A DNA stretch of 64,000 bases. It comes from Talpa occidentalis. Taxonomy: Eukaryota; Chordata; Mammalia; Eulipotyphla; Talpidae. Where the stretch lies: assembly GCF_014898055.3 (NCBI RefSeq), contig NW_023601543.1, forward strand, positions 15,275,314 through 15,339,313, given 5' to 3'. Within the stretch, counting starts at the first letter, position 1. Every line of letters starts with the position of its first letter. The position numbers and the translations under genes were made by a program. Below the pieces are notes generated by a model. It was given only the letters and a program-made list of their open reading frames with translations, searched no databases and had not been told where the DNA came from. Below are positions 48,841 through 61,790 of this stretch, piece after piece.

Positions 48841-50204
48841 ATTTGTATGTGTTTAAAAAGAAAATACAGTTTCTATTTGTTGAATACAAAATTCTTTATA
48901 TTAATTCTGTCATTCAAATTTTCTTTATTCTTAATTTTTGTCTGTTTGATCTCCCAATTTCCTAGAGAGATGTGGTAAATTGTTGTGATTGTACTTTATA
49001 TCGAGTATGGCTTATTATTGTACAATTGTCAGTTTATATTTATTTTGATCTTGTATTAATAAGTACAGAAAGGTTCATAACTGTTATATCTTCTTGGTGG
49101 TGTATTTTTTTTTTATCAAAATGATGTTTCTATCTTTCTTGGAATTATTTTTACCTTGAATTTATATTTTGTCTGTTTTTAATATTGCTGTAACATAATT
49201 TCTCTTTATTATCATTAGTCTGGTCTCTTTTCTCTAGCTCTTTAAGTCTACATGATTCAGTTTGTTCTAAATATCTCTTGTACAAAACATCTAGTTTTCA
49301 TTGTCTTTTAGTAGAGAAGTTTAATTTACATTTACTGTGATTACTGATCTATATAGTTATTCCTGCTTTATTATTTCTTGTTAAAAACCATGCTTTCGCT
49401 TTGTTAATTATTTCCTTTCTGCTTTTTGTTGAATGGATTGAGATTTTTAATTTTTCTCTCCCCAATATAGTTGGAAATTTATATTTCACTTCCATGTTTT
49501 ATTGATCACCCTGACATTTTTAATATACACATAACATTATATTTTTTCTAACACTTGATTTAGCATCTAATTCATCTTCTTGAAAAGATAATAACCATAG
49601 CAGGATTTTTCTCCGATCTCTGCTCTTCATCCTCACTTCTCATATTGATAGCATTGTATTTGAGTCTCAATACTGCCTTTTGGATTCAATTTTCTTCTTC
49701 CTATAATCACTAATAATTGTTTCAGCATGAATTTGTGGTTGGCAGAAGTTTGTTGCATAGCTAAAAATGTCTTTATTTTACCCCAGTTCTTGATTGCCAG
49801 CATTCAGGGCTCAGAATTATTTCTCCTTAACACTATGAAGTGCTCCTTATTTTCTTGCATCCCATGGACATCTGATATCAAATGGATTGTCATTTCTTTC
49901 CAGTGATCTGACTTCTCTGCTAATTGCTTTTAGCTTGGTTGTTGAAATTGTACTACCATGTGTCTAATGGTGTGTGTGTGATTTATCCCAAAAGCACTTG
50001 ATGGGACTTTTTAATCAGACTCATTATCATTCTTTAATTCTAGGAAAATTCGGGGTATTTTATATTGAAATATTCTCTCCTTATCTCTCAGAGTATCTTG
50101 CAGCTGACTTATTTGCTTTCTCCCTGAACTTAACCTGTTATTTAGCCCATCTGTTGAACTGTTTATTTTAAAAGTCACAACTTTCAAGTTCTCTAATTTG
50201 CTTT
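48841..50204. other. AT-rich sequence, possible further L1 ORF2 remnants
   Basis: The T-rich + strand with phrases such as 'tttacatttactgtgattactgat' suggests continued reversed L1 ORF2, but it is too eroded for firm borders. Confidence 0.4.
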
Positions 50205-50516
50205 AAGAATAATCTTCATTTCTTTGGCCTCCTTGGTGGTGCAAGGGTTTAAGACACAACCTCTGAAGCTATTCGCAGCCACTGCAGCACGAGTTCGATC
50301 CCAGGCCAGGGAGCTACCCACATGGTGCAGCAGACCTCTCCTGACTCGCCCGCTGCACCCCTTAGCAGTGTATTTCAGTCGATCTGCCTGTTCTGTTCCC
50401 CACTCTGTCTCTGGTGAATCCACTCACCCCGCCCCCACCACACCTCTGGCTTACACCCCAGTTCTTGTATGCATAAATAAATAAATCTTTTTTAAAAAGA
50501 ATAATCTTCAGTTCTT
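50205..50516 (+). mobile_element. tRNA-derived SINE, type A, plus orientation, with about 20-bp TSD
   Basis: The body at 50225-50496 starts GGCCTCCTTGGTGGTGCAAGG (box A region), has GAGTTCGATCCC (box B), and ends in (AAAT)n and A-rich tail. AAGAATAATCTTCA plus a further 'ttctt' after one mismatch is duplicated at 50205-50224 and 50497-50516. Confidence 0.93.
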
Positions 50517-50759
50517 ATTCAGAATATTTATTCTTGTTTTATGAATGTGATAGGGTTCCATTTCTCCCTGAGTGTGTAAACCAAAACCCATGTAAGTCTT
50601 GTTATGAGTTTTCTAGTAATTTAGTTTTGTCTAAATTATATTCTTTAATTTATTGAGTTTGTTGTTTCCCTTCCATGGTGTGAATTTTCCTTAAATATTT
50701 GATACTTCTTGCCTCTGTGTAATGTGCTTGAGGGACAAAATGGAAGTTGCTACTGTTTA

Positions 50760-51257
<498 letters not shown>

Positions 51258-52164
51258 AAGGAGAGTAAAACATAGTACTTGCTGGAGTATGTGGGTGTCT
51301 ATTCTTCTGTATGTAGTGTTCTTTATTTCCTTTGGGGACTGCTAGACTCCTGAATACATTTGTCAGATTTGGTAAATAAAAGAATTCTCAGTTTAATTTG
51401 AATTTCGGACTAGCAATGAACTTTTTCCATGTAAGTATGTCCTATATATTCCTTGTCAAAATCTTAAAATGTTAGAATTTTTAAATTTTAATTTCTTTTT
51501 AATTTCAATTTGGACAAGCAACAGATCATTTTTTTGGCATGTTCCGTGTAATATATGGGACACAGTTATTGTAAAAAGGGTTCATTGCTAATCTGAAATT
51601 CAAATTTAACTGGGTTTCCTGTATTTTGTTTGACAATCTCAAACTTAAAGGATTGCTGTCTCTGATTCAATCTCTCATGCTCACCTCTCCCACCAGAGGG
51701 AGAGGCTTCTGTTGCTGTTGTTGCTACCACAAAGGCCTGTGGAGGGGGTGAGGGAGGGAAGCATGCAAGGCCATTACCTTGTTTGATCTTGTTATCCTTC
51801 AGCTCTTCCTGTTTCCTCCACCTGAGGGCTTGAAGCATCTTTTGTTCTGCTCTCAACTCTAAGAGCAGAGTTTCACTGCTTATGTGCAGGGCTTGAAATT
51901 TCTCTTCAGTACTATCTCACCTACTTCATATTTCCTCTGTATGCTCCCTCTGTACTTCAATGGTTTCGGTGATGGATAGAGAGACTGCAGCCTGTCTTAA
52001 ATATCTTATGTCTTGAAATCAGTGCCTCTGCACCTTTGTCTATCAGGCTATACTGGCTCTACTTCCTGGCATGACCATTAATTTGTGATTGTTCCATGTC
52101 TTCTGGTAGGAAGAAGTAGGGTAGTTTGTGTCCCCCTACACCTGGGCTCTAGGACTGAGCAGAA
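51258..52164. other. Intergenic sequence, nothing identified
   Basis: No gene or named repeat. The 96-codon minus frame at 51566-51856 has no recognisable domain. Confidence 0.5.
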
Positions 52165-52479
52165 CTCCATGAAACAGTGGCTTACGGAGTTAATAGGCAA
52201 CCTATGAAGCTATCCGCAGCCACTGCAGCACGAGTTCAATCCCCGCCAGGGGGGTGACCACATGGTGTAGCACAGAGGCTGGAGCATGAGTTCCTTCCCC
52301 AGCCAGGGAGCTACCCACTTGGCACAGCAGACCTCTCCTGACTCGCCTGCTGCTCCCCTTAGCAGTGTATTTCAGTCAGTCTGCCTGTCCTGCTCCCCAC
52401 TCTGTCTCTGGTGAATCCTCTTATTCCCCACACCTCTGGCCTATACCCCAGTTCTTGCATGCATAAATAAATAAATCTA
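52165..52479 (+). mobile_element. tRNA-derived SINE with duplicated box B segment
   Basis: A type A SINE in plus orientation with an eroded box A. The box B region appears twice: 'gcacgagttcaatcccc' (52227 onward) and 'gcatgagttccttcccc' (52283 onward), each followed by a 'gccaggg...ccac' stretch. It then runs normally to (AAAT)n at 52465. Confidence 0.85.
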
Positions 52480-52559
52480 GAATGCAAGGTGGCATCTGGG
52501 GAGGGCAGCAGAGAGGCGTCTGAGGCCAGTGGAAAAGGAAGTAAAGAGATGGTCTTTCT

Positions 52560-52745
52560 ATAGCTCAGATTAGGCGCTGGAGTCAGTGATCTGGCTTTGA
52601 AGCCCACTCACCGCTTACTAGCTTTGTGATGTTCCACTGGTATTTAATTTCTCTGGGCGTCAGTTTCCTCCTACATAAATGGGGATATTACCTATTTCCT
52701 GATTGTAACACTTTAATAGCCTTCTGTGGTTGATATGTATGTTTT
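52560..52745 (+). repeat. MIR remnant
   Basis: 'gctttgaagcccactcaccgc', 'ttactagctttgtgatg', 'cgtcagtttcctcctacat' and 'aaatggggatattacc' are in MIR order. Confidence 0.75.
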
Positions 52746-52849
52746 ATTTAGTATGTCTGAAATATATAGGATTTTTAAAATGGATAGTGAATCTTAAAGT
52801 CTATGGCATCTTAGATTCAGCACCAGGGTACTATTGATATTCCCTATTT

Positions 52850-53960
52850 CATAATTTTTTTAATTTGAGATATAAATGATATAACATTCTATTAGTTTCA
52901 GGTGTTCAACATAATTATTTGATTATTGTATATATTGTGAAATGATCACCACAATAAGTCTAATTAACACCAATCACCATACTTAGTATCGAATGTTTTT
53001 TTCTTGTGATGAGAACTTTTAAGAGTTGCTGTCTTAACAATTCAAACATATAATACAATATTATCAACTATAGTCACGAGGCTGCATATTACATTCCCAT
53101 AACTTATGTATTTTAAACTGTAAGTTTGTACATTTTACCCCCATCTCCCAACCCCCCATCCCTGGCAATCACCAATCTCTTCTCCTTATCTAGGAGTTCA
53201 GTTTTTTATATTTTAATGTGTAAATAAGATGATGCATTATTTCTTTCTCTGTCTTTTATTTCACTTTGCATAATGACCGCAAGGTCCCTCCATGTTGTCA
53301 CAAATGACAAGATTTCCTTATTCTTATACTGTTTTCCACAGTGGCAACACCAATTTACCTTCCCACCAACAGTGCACAAGCATTCCCTTCTTTCTGCATC
53401 CTCACAAGTACTTGCTACTCCTTGTCATTTGATAATAACCATTCTAACAGATGTGAGATGTTACCTCATTGTGGTTTTGATTTGCTTTTCCCTGGTAAGT
53501 GATATTGAACCCCATTTCATGTACTTCTTGGCCATCTGTCTACTTTGGAAAAAATGTCTATTCAGATCCTCTGCCCATTTTTTAATTGGATTGTTTAGTT
53601 TTTGCTCTTGAGTTGTATGAGTTCTTTATATATTTTATATATCAGATACATGATTTGCAAATTCATCTACCATTTTTCAGCTTCCCTGTTCATTTTGTTT
53701 ATGGTTTCCTTTGCTGTACATAAACTGATTGGTTTGCTATAATCCCACTTGTTTATTTTTTGCTTTGAGATCTAAGGACTCATCACCAAGACCAATGTCA
53801 AGTAACTTATCAATTATATTTATATTTTTTAGGAGTTTTAGAGTTTCATGTCTTACATTCAAGTATTTAATCCATTTTGAGTTAAATTTTGTGTTAGTAT
53901 AAGATAGTGGTCCATTTTCATTCCTTTGCATGTGATTGTACAGTTTTCCCAGCACCATTT
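52850..53960 (-). repeat. Old L1, minus orientation
   Basis: Reversed L1 3'UTR and ORF2 end: 'caggtgttcaacataattatt', 'cactttgcataatgaccgc', 'ggtccctccatgttgtcac', 'aacagatgtgagatgttacc', 'tctattcagatcctctgccc' and 'cccagcaccatttatt'. A later L1 tail is inserted at its right end. Confidence 0.8.
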
Positions 53961-54389
53961 ATTATTTTTTTATTTTTATATTCCCCATACAATTGCAACC
54001 CCGATTTTGACCCCAATCCCTCCTTTCCCTCTCCCCCAAAAGTGTCTCTGGTTCATAGTTGTTTGTTGATTTTGATTTTTACTTTCTTATAGTCATTCTT
54101 TTTCCTGGTCCATATTTAGGTTTTCTAGATTCCTGTAATGAATGAGACCATCTGGTATTTTTCTTTTTCTTTCTGGCTTATTTCGCTGAGCATGATCCCT
54201 TCCAGCGCCATCCATGTTGCTGCAAATTGCATGCGTTTCTCTTTTTTGTTTGCTGAGTAATATTCCATTGTGTATATGTACCACATCTTCTTGATCCAGT
54301 CATCTATTTTTGGGCATTTGGGTTGTTTCGAAAGCTTAGTTACTGTAAATTGTGCTGCTGTAAAATAGGGGTGCAGGCCAGCACCATTT
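53949..54389 (-). mobile_element. Younger 5'-truncated L1 with 12-bp TSD
   Basis: About 417 bp of reversed L1 3' end (53961-54377): 'gtgtctctggttcatagttg', 'ctggcttatttcgctgagc', 'gtaccacatcttcttgatcc', 'ataggggtgcagg'. CCAGCACCATTT is duplicated at 53949-53960 and 54378-54389. It is inserted in an older L1. Confidence 0.88.
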
Positions 54390-55775
54390 TTTGAAGAGAC
54401 TTTCCTTTCTCTATTGTGTATTCTTGCTTCCTTTTTAATAAATGAATTTATTACTTATACATGGGTTTGTTTTTGTCTTGCTATTCTGTTCCATTGATCT
54501 ATATGTCTGTTTTTATTCATAGATTTTTGTAAAAGTTTAGTGAGATAAAGCATATGAAGTGCTTACCTGAATGCCTAGCACACAAGTTAGTATTCAGTGA
54601 GTGTCCTGGGAGAGCATGGGAAACTGACCTGGGGCTTAAGCATAGAAAGGCCTTTGGGCACCCCGAAAATGATAAATAGTAAAAATTTTGGACACTGTGA
54701 GAAATTCATGGAGTCACATTTTTGATTGGGGAGAGGGGCTGCATTGATCTTCCCCTAATAAAATCAGGCTAGCTATACCTGAGGGCTCTGCATCAGAATA
54801 TTCTGCTCATTTATACTTCCTAGGATCTATAGGACTGTTCAGCATAAAGAACTATATTAGTCACTTTCTGGACAAGTGGCCAATCAGGAAAACAACCCCT
54901 ACTCTGGTCTATGGATTCTTTTAGTTAAAATTTAGGGCAGTTTTTACAGGAAGAGAGGTGAAGAGTGAACATGTTTGCACATTCTTTTTAAAAGTTGACT
55001 TCTAACATGGGGGGTGGTGGTCCTATAAGCCTTGAGCTCAACGCAGTTGTATTTGGGATTTATCTGCATGATATAAAGCCTACAGTGTCAGGAGTGATTG
55101 GTTTGCTTTTGGCTTTGTGTGATTCCAATCAATAATTACACCTATTGATCAAAGGCATATTTTCAAAACATTAATTTACATTGAACACCTTAACTTCATA
55201 AAATGGCAACAACTGAATCGGCTGAAATTGATTTCTCCTTTGTCTTCAAAAGAAAAATTCTCAGTGCTGTGGATATCCTTAGTGTGATTCAGAGCTCAAA
55301 GGTGGTTAATTATTCACTAATATGGAGAAGAGAGCCCTGCAAACATTATTAGGGTGCAAATTGGAGGGCCAGTGGAGGTTGTTTGCGTGTCATTTCTAAA
55401 GTTCATCTGCTGAGGCTGGGGTATCTTTCTGACCTTGGAGGGAATTAAATCTGTGGAATGGTGCCATGGACAGTGAAGAAGACTCTTTGGCTTCATAAGA
55501 TGGCTGAGCTGGAGGGTGAATTTTCCAGAACTAGAGCACCTTCACTCCAAAATGAACTTATTATACTTCCCTTAGGAAACTGGATGAAGAGCCTGGCCCT
55601 GCTGACAATGCTATGTGGCGATTTCCCAACTGTATTTGGTAGAGACTGAGGGTTCCATGGATGAACCTCAGAGGTTTTTGGGTACACAGGCAGGGGAGGC
55701 TGAGTTTATGGCATGTTTGTCTCTATTCTTACTTTAAACAATGACCTTGCTGTCATTTAAACATTGTCCATAAAG
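54390..55775. other. Intergenic sequence, old L1 remainder then unassigned
   Basis: 54390-54530 continues the interrupted old L1 ('ctattctgttccattgatct'). The rest up to 55775 shows no named feature. Confidence 0.5.
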
Positions 55776-56069
55776 AAACTAATAGTCTAGGGCCTCCCTG
55801 ATGGCACAAGGGGTTGGGAGGCAACCTAAGAAGCTGTCCGCAGCCACTGCAGCAGGAGTTTGATTCCCAGCCAGGGAGCTACCCACATGGCACAGCAGAC
55901 CTGTCCTGACTCTCCTGCTGCTCCCCTCAGCAGTGTACTTTGGTTAATCTGCCTGTTCTGCTCCCGTTCTGTCTATGATGAATCTTCTCACCCCCCCACA
56001 CCTCTGGCCTGTACCCCAGCTCTTGTATGCATAAATAAATAAATCTTTTTTAAAAAGCTAATAGTCTAG
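55776..56069 (+). mobile_element. tRNA-derived SINE, type A, plus orientation, with TSD
   Basis: The body at 55791-56056 has head GGCCTCCCTGATGGCACAAGG, an altered box B ('gagtttgattccc') and an (AAAT)n tail. CTAATAGTCTAG is duplicated at 55779-55790 and 56058-56069. Confidence 0.92.
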
Positions 56070-56098
56070 CCTGGTTCTGTCTTTGCTGATGTAACAAT

Positions 56099-56118
56099 GC
56101 ACACACACACACACACAG
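56099..56118. repeat. (CA)n microsatellite
   Basis: A pure dinucleotide run of about 10 units. Confidence 0.95.
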
Positions 56119-56159
56119 TCCATTTGGCTGATTCTTCTCTCCCTGCAGAGTCTCTCTTA

Positions 56160-56735
56160 GCTAGCAACTAAGGCCCTTCTTTCCTAAACCTGCATATCTG
56201 AAATCTAACTGTCACAGGTTGATTGCACTAATGAATCAAATACTTTACTTCTCCTATTGTAGGAAGTCTGTTCTGCTGCATCTCTATCTGGAATGGGCCC
56301 TGTATTCAGTCATGTCACGTCTTTCCCAAAAGGGTGTAACTAAGCAGGCAAAGGCTTGGAGAATGCTTGCATATTTCCTTTTGCTCTTTCTTGCATCTCT
56401 GCTCTTGCTCCCTTGCCACATCCATAAGAACATGATTAGCCCAGCCTGCTGGAGGTGAGTTAGAAACACACAGAGCAGATCCACATCACCCCTCTCTCAA
56501 GTAGAGGCTCTGCTAGATCAGCCAATAGCTAGCTGATACCCAGACATGAAAGACTTGCTGACTAGAGGCATTCACGAAGTCCAGCCAAGATGATCAGAAA
56601 GTCCCAGCTGAACTGTAGGCTCCAGAGCAATAAGAGATAAATGGTGGTTGTTTTGAGTCACTGAATTTTGGGGGTGGTTTATTACACAGAATTTTTGTGG
56701 CAACAGATAAATGATACATTAGCCAATCACTGAAG
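56160..56735 (+). repeat. MLT1-type MaLR LTR remnant
   Basis: The 3' part 'ataaatggtggttgttttgag', 'tcactgaattttgggggtgg' and 'caacagataaatgatac' is the typical MLT1 LTR end. The left border is uncertain. Confidence 0.65.
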
Positions 56736-56760
56736 CTTAGCATAAATCAGTGCTAAGCCT

Positions 56761-56978
56761 TCCCAATAAACTTTTTAAAAAAGATTTATTTATTTATGCA
56801 TACAAGAACTGGGGTACAGGCCAGAGGTGTTGGGGGGGTGAGAGGACTCACCAGAGACAGAGTGGGGAGCAGAACAGGCAGACAGCCTGAAAACACTGCT
56901 GAGGGGAGCAGCGGGCGAGACAGGAGAGGTCTGCTGTGCCATGTGGGTCACCTAGGGAGGCCCCCCAATTAACTCTTA
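56761..56978 (-). mobile_element. SINE with internal loss of the tRNA-related half
   Basis: The body at about 56775-56962 is in minus orientation. The tail half is complete, but the sequence jumps from 'gccatgtgggt' straight to 'cacctagggaggcccc', so boxes A and B are gone apart from the very end. The flanks CCCAATAAACT/CCCAATTAACT form an imperfect duplication. Confidence 0.85.
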
Positions 56979-57089
56979 CTGAATAGGATGCTCACTCCTC
57001 AGAACTCATTTGCTGCCTGGGCTAGAACTTTTTGATGGTCTGCCTTATACTGGCACCAAATTTCATTGATTCTCAAGAATACACTGGTA

Positions 57090-57230
57090 CAAAAACTGCA
57101 TCATTATGACTTGCTGAGGCAAATAAAACATCAATTATATCATTGGAAGACACACCCTAATTTCAGAAAATTTAAAATGTGCTTCTTAGAATCAGTGAAA
57201 TAAGGCAATTAATGAGTTTTGTATCTTAGT
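57090..57230. repeat. Ancient DNA-transposon-like repeat, second copy
   Basis: Degraded relative of the element at 16870-17060, sharing 'ccctaatttcag' and a 'cttagaat'-type end. Confidence 0.4.
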
Positions 57231-57284
57231 ACTCCAACAAGATTGCCATTGAGGACAAATATGGGGTTTTCATCTTCTTTTGGG

Positions 57285-57520
57285 GAGCAGTATAATTTAG
57301 ATAGCTTTGGAGTAAGACAAACCATTGTTCAGATTCTAGTTTGCTCACTTAACTAGCATGAGCTGAGGCAAGTGATCTAAATTCTCTGAACCTCAGTTCT
57401 CTCTCCGTAAAAATAGAGATAGCAGTTTTTACCTCGAAGGGTCATAGTGAGAAGGGTCATAGTGAGAATATACTAGATCATGCAAAGAACATGGTGGGCA
57501 TTTAAAGCAATGTTTAATTA
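57285..57520 (+). repeat. MIR remnant with a 15-bp internal duplication
   Basis: MIR-like order ('gaggcaagtgatctaaattc', 'ctgaacctcagttctctc', 'gtaaaaatagagatagc', 'catgcaaagaacatggtggg'). GAAGGGTCATAGTGA is tandemly repeated at 57436-57450 and 57451-57465. Confidence 0.75.
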
Positions 57521-58414
57521 ATTGTTTGACTATGCAATACCAAATGCATGATAAAAAATTTCAAATGTACACAAGGGAATGTAGTGCAAAATAATCCACC
57601 TCCTCACTCCATCCTTCAGTCAGTCACTCAGTTTCCTCAGGAGACAGCCCCTGTCACCAGTTACTTGAGAATCTTTTCTGAGATGCTCTTAGTAGTCAAT
57701 TAATAAATGTTAGTCAAAAAAGACTAACATCTACTACACAGCATGGAGTAGAGAGCTGGGGCCTTGGTAAGGGTCAAGGTGCTGATCTCCCATTACTGTC
57801 TGGGTATTACAGGAAATTGGACAAAACAGAGCAGTGTCAGACATTTCCGGGGGGAAAATATTTGTCAGTCCTTCTTTGCGTAATTGCCTCTTTTTTTTTC
57901 ATAAGAGCTAAGTGCAGAAAATTTTCAATTAACAGAGGACTCATTATTTGGGTATAAGTTAATATAAGTTTTACTGTAACTGCCACTTCCTCAAAAGTGC
58001 TGAGACAGGGAATGCAGACTTCACTTACCACAACTGAAAAGCTAGCCAAGCAGAGGAAACCAAACTAATAATGTGGCTGATATTGTCAACTGCTATACAT
58101 ACGCAGATAGAGGAAACCTGTATTGACATAATAATAATAAATATGTAAAGAAAGCTCATGGTTTACCAATAAAATCATTTACCATGTTGCTGACTTTACT
58201 GGAAAATGATGCTTTATTACCAGTCTCTCAATGTGATTGATACCTAATTAAAAATTCACTAGACTCAACTTCAAGCACCTCAAGCTATATTAAAGTCACT
58301 GCTGTACCAATGGAGGCATAATATCATTTGAAACCAAAGCAAGTATGATCATTTATTTAAAGCTTAGAAGTAGTTCTGAAAATTGCAAAGTTGCATAAAA
58401 TCTGTGGTCACATA
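57521..58414. other. Intergenic sequence, nothing identified
   Basis: No gene or named repeat seen. Confidence 0.5.
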
Positions 58415-58669
58415 CAGAAAAGCAGCAGTGTGGGTTAGTGGAGAGGCCCAGGGATTCAGGAGGATCTGGTTTCAGTTCTGGCTCTGCCGGGTTCACACTG
58501 CATGCTCATGGGTATGCCACTTCTCCTCTGGCCCCCAGTTGCATCATCAGCACAATAAAGATATTGTTTTTTGTTTTATTTTTAACCTCACTGGATATTT
58601 GTGAGATTCAATAAGATGGTGTACATAAAATAGTTCAATGAGTACCAGGAAGCACTCAAATGTAATAGC
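58415..58669 (+). repeat. MIR remnant
   Basis: 'cagtgtgggttagtggagagg', 'ctggtttcagttctggctctgcc', 'agttgcatcatcagcacaat' and 'gatattgtttttt' then 'gagattcaataagatgg' keep MIR order. Confidence 0.7.
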
Positions 58670-58969
58670 AAAAACATTTAGTGAGGGTCTCCCTGGTGGT
58701 GCAAGGGGTTAAGATGTAACCTATGAAGCTGTCCGCAGCCACTGCAGCATGAGTTTGATCCCCAGCCAGGGAGCTACCCATATGGTGCAGCAGACCTCTC
58801 CTGTCTCGCCCGCTACTCCCCTCAGCAGTGTATTTCAGTCAATCTGTCTGTTCTGTTCCCCCCTCTGTCTGTGGTGAATCCTCTCACCCTCCCCACCCCA
58901 CAAACCTCTGGCCTGTACCCCAGTTCTTGTATGCATAAATTAATAAATCTTTAAAAAAACATTTAGTGG
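58670..58969 (+). mobile_element. tRNA-derived SINE, type A, plus orientation, with TSD
   Basis: The body at about 58685-58954 has 'ctccctggtggtgcaaggggtt' at the head, 'gagtttgatcccc' as box B and a tail in 'aaattaataaatcttt'. AAAAACATTTAGTG is duplicated at 58670-58684 and near 58955-58968. Confidence 0.93.
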
Positions 58970-59135
58970 GCTTTTACCGTGTGGTAGGGATTGCTGGTGC
59001 TGAGACTATGTAAGTGAACTAGTCCAAACCCCAGCCATCATGGAGCTGCAGGACATGCTCCTGTGGAGTGTCCTAAGAGTTGTTCAAGAAAATAGAGGAC
59101 AGTTACTTAAGTTTGAGTTTGAGATGAATAATAAA

Positions 59136-59403
59136 TATATTTTTTAAAGATTTATTTTTTATTTATACAATAGCTGGGGTACAGGCTAGAGGCATGGGAG
59201 GGTGAGCAGATTCACCAAAGACAGAGTGGGGAACAGAACAGCCAGGCAGAAGGCACTGCTGAGGGGAGCAGTGGGTGCGACAGGAGAGGTCTGTCACACC
59301 ATGTGGGAATCTCCCTGGCTGGCTGGGAATCAAACCCGCGCTGCATAGGATGCGAACAGCCCCACAGCGCTGTGCTCAACCTGCTGCACCACCGAGGAGG
59401 CCC
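59136..59403 (-). mobile_element. tRNA-derived SINE, diverged, minus orientation
   Basis: T-tail, 'agctggggtacaggctagagg', 'cactgctgaggggagcagtg', 'accatgtgggaatc', box B relic 'gggaatcaaaccc' and head 'accgaggaggccc'. No clear duplication is readable. Confidence 0.88.
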
Positions 59404-59429
59404 TAATTTTTTATATAATTTATTTATTT

Positions 59430-59660
59430 CTGTTTATTTTACATCATTGTTCTTTTTTATTTATTTTATTTATTCATATTTCACACCATTCTTTATTTAT
59501 GTACAATGTGTGCTTTCTCCTCTCAAGTGTAGTCCCTGTCAAATTCCCACCACCAGTCACCCGTGCACCATCACCATGGTCCCTTGTGCTCTTCCCTCTC
59601 CTGTTTTGATCCTTCACCCTCCCCTGCAGAATGTCTCTGATTTATAGTTGCCTAAATCTG
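59430..59660 (-). repeat. L1 3'UTR fragment, minus orientation
   Basis: 'tttatgtacaatgtgtgctttc', 'agtccctgtcaaattcccacc', 'tcaccatggtcccttgtgctc' and 'aatgtctctgatttatagttgcc' form a reversed L1 tail like those at 37444 and 53961. Confidence 0.78.
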
Positions 59661-61334
59661 TCCCCAAATCACATGAGATATACTTCCATTAAAATTATTC
59701 ACTATTTATTTGAAATTCAAACTTCATTGGGTATGCTGTATTTTTATTTGTTATATCTGGTATCTCTGTGTCACACGAAGTAGGAATTTGTACATAGTAG
59801 AGAAACTGTGTGGTGGAGAAATGAATGATTTCTGTCTCAAGATATCAGGGAAGGCTTCATGAGGGAGGTGAAGAGAGATGAATAGGCATTTGGCAGACGA
59901 ACTTGATTGTGTGGGTTGGGGAGAGGAGGAGAGGGCATTTCAGGCAATGAGAAAAGCAACAGCACAAGACAAGAAACACGTGGGAAAGTAGAAGCAAGTC
60001 CAGGCTTTTCAGTGTTGCTGAAATTTCAAATATGAGGTGGAGGTGACAAAAATTGAAGTCTCTGGAAAGGGACTTATATGGACTCCATGAAGTGTCTCAT
60101 ATGGACTTTGAAATGTTGAATATATACCCCATGGTGAATTGGCCAAAAAGATTATGGGATAAATTTCAGCCCAAAAGTTGAGATTAGACAACACACTCAC
60201 ACACACACACACACAATTTTCTGAACCCATTAAATTAATGCCTGGGCTGTATGGCAGAGAAAACATTTGAAACCAAGTCTTCTGGAAACCTCTTAAAATC
60301 ATCTGTGTGAAGCTGATCATAGGTCAAAGTTATATCAACTAAAGAAGGGCTGAAAATCACATTAATTCCAGGCTTTCGACACAAGAACAAAATATTAGGC
60401 TTCCTCTAAGTGGAGAAAGTATGGCCAACAGGATAGAGATTTCTGTTATCAAGAAGGTGAAGGGGGATGGGGAAAAGGGTTGTCTCTGTTGACTCCTAGA
60501 CAGGCTGTGGAGGGGGTCTTTTCTAAAGTAGGAAGATTAATGAGACCATGTTAGAGTAAATAAGGAAATATGGATGTCACCCAGTAGGGAGTACATAAGG
60601 ATTTCATTACCCCAATGGGCAGTGTAGGCTGAAAAGATAAATAGAAGTTTTAAAAAAGTGCTGATATATGGACAAAGATCCTAGGGTGGAGGACAAGCTA
60701 TAAATATCCAGTTAACTCACACATCTCGAGGGTTGGATAGGTGGAGGCAAGGTATTGGTTTACAGAAAGAAACAAGGAGTTTGTTGGGAAAATCAAATAA
60801 CTGGCTCACATGAATCAGTTATTAACTTTCAGGAAATATTGCAAGCTAATTTTTACACATAGCCATTAAACTCATTACTTCCTAATTATTTTACTATATT
60901 TAACTTATATATGCTCTTGAGATAATTTTCTTCTATTTATATGTGGATGTTCTACTGCATGTATTTTCCCAACTCTGTTCAGTAAGGTCAAGTTGGAGGT
61001 TTGAGATTGGTCGAGGGGTGAATACTTGTACCATGGAAATTAGCAAATACTATAAAGAAGGGTTTCTCCCTGAGAACAAGTTGGTAAACATTTAGCATCT
61101 AGCCATTGGGGAATAAGAGGTGCTGACCCCTTCCCATTCACCATACTGCTGTGGTCATAAGTGCTGATATTCCATCCTTTTTGACCTAATACAAAATGGT
61201 ACCCTTACCTTGGGCTCACTGAGCCTCGAGCACACTGATTTAGGTAGTGGGCACTGGCTAAGTTTCATCTCTCTTTCTCTCAACTTTTCTACATCTCCAA
61301 ACTTCGCAATCAGATGTCGTGGTAGAGATTGCTG
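59661..61334. other. Intergenic sequence with a CA repeat
   Basis: A (CA)n-rich tract lies at 60188-60215. No gene or named repeat otherwise. Confidence 0.5.
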
Positions 61335-61790
61335 ATTGTTCCCCAAATATATTCTCCTTTCTTCATCAGCAACAGAAGCCTGGTTCTTTAGCCAACCATA
61401 TGATAATCAAGAATAAGGACTACATTTCTCAGCCACTCTTGCAGTTAGTATGACCGTGTGACTAAGTTCTGGTCAATGAATTATATGCAGAAGACATATG
61501 TGTAACTTCTAGGAAGTGTCCTTAAAGGAAGGAGGAAATGCCCTTCTCATTCTTGTTCTTCTTCTGCTGGGAGAAATGGGATCGTCATGGTCAAGACCCC
61601 AGCAGTCAAGCGGAACCATGAAATGACAGTGAGAAAGGAAGCAATGCACAAAATAGCTGTCTAGGTCTCTGACATGAACATGACAGGAAACTGAGCCCCA
61701 TGTATTTAAGTCACTATCAGTTTCTTATCATTTTATTTTTCCAGGCAATACTAATAAGAATTGCCTAATTGAGTGGTTTTGAAGGTCCTG
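61335..61790 (+). repeat. MaLR/MLT1-like LTR remnant
   Basis: 'gactacatttctcagccactc', 'tgaccgtgtgactaagttctgg', 'aacttctaggaagtgtcctt' and 'ttaagtcactatcagtttctt' follow an old MaLR LTR layout. Confidence 0.5.
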
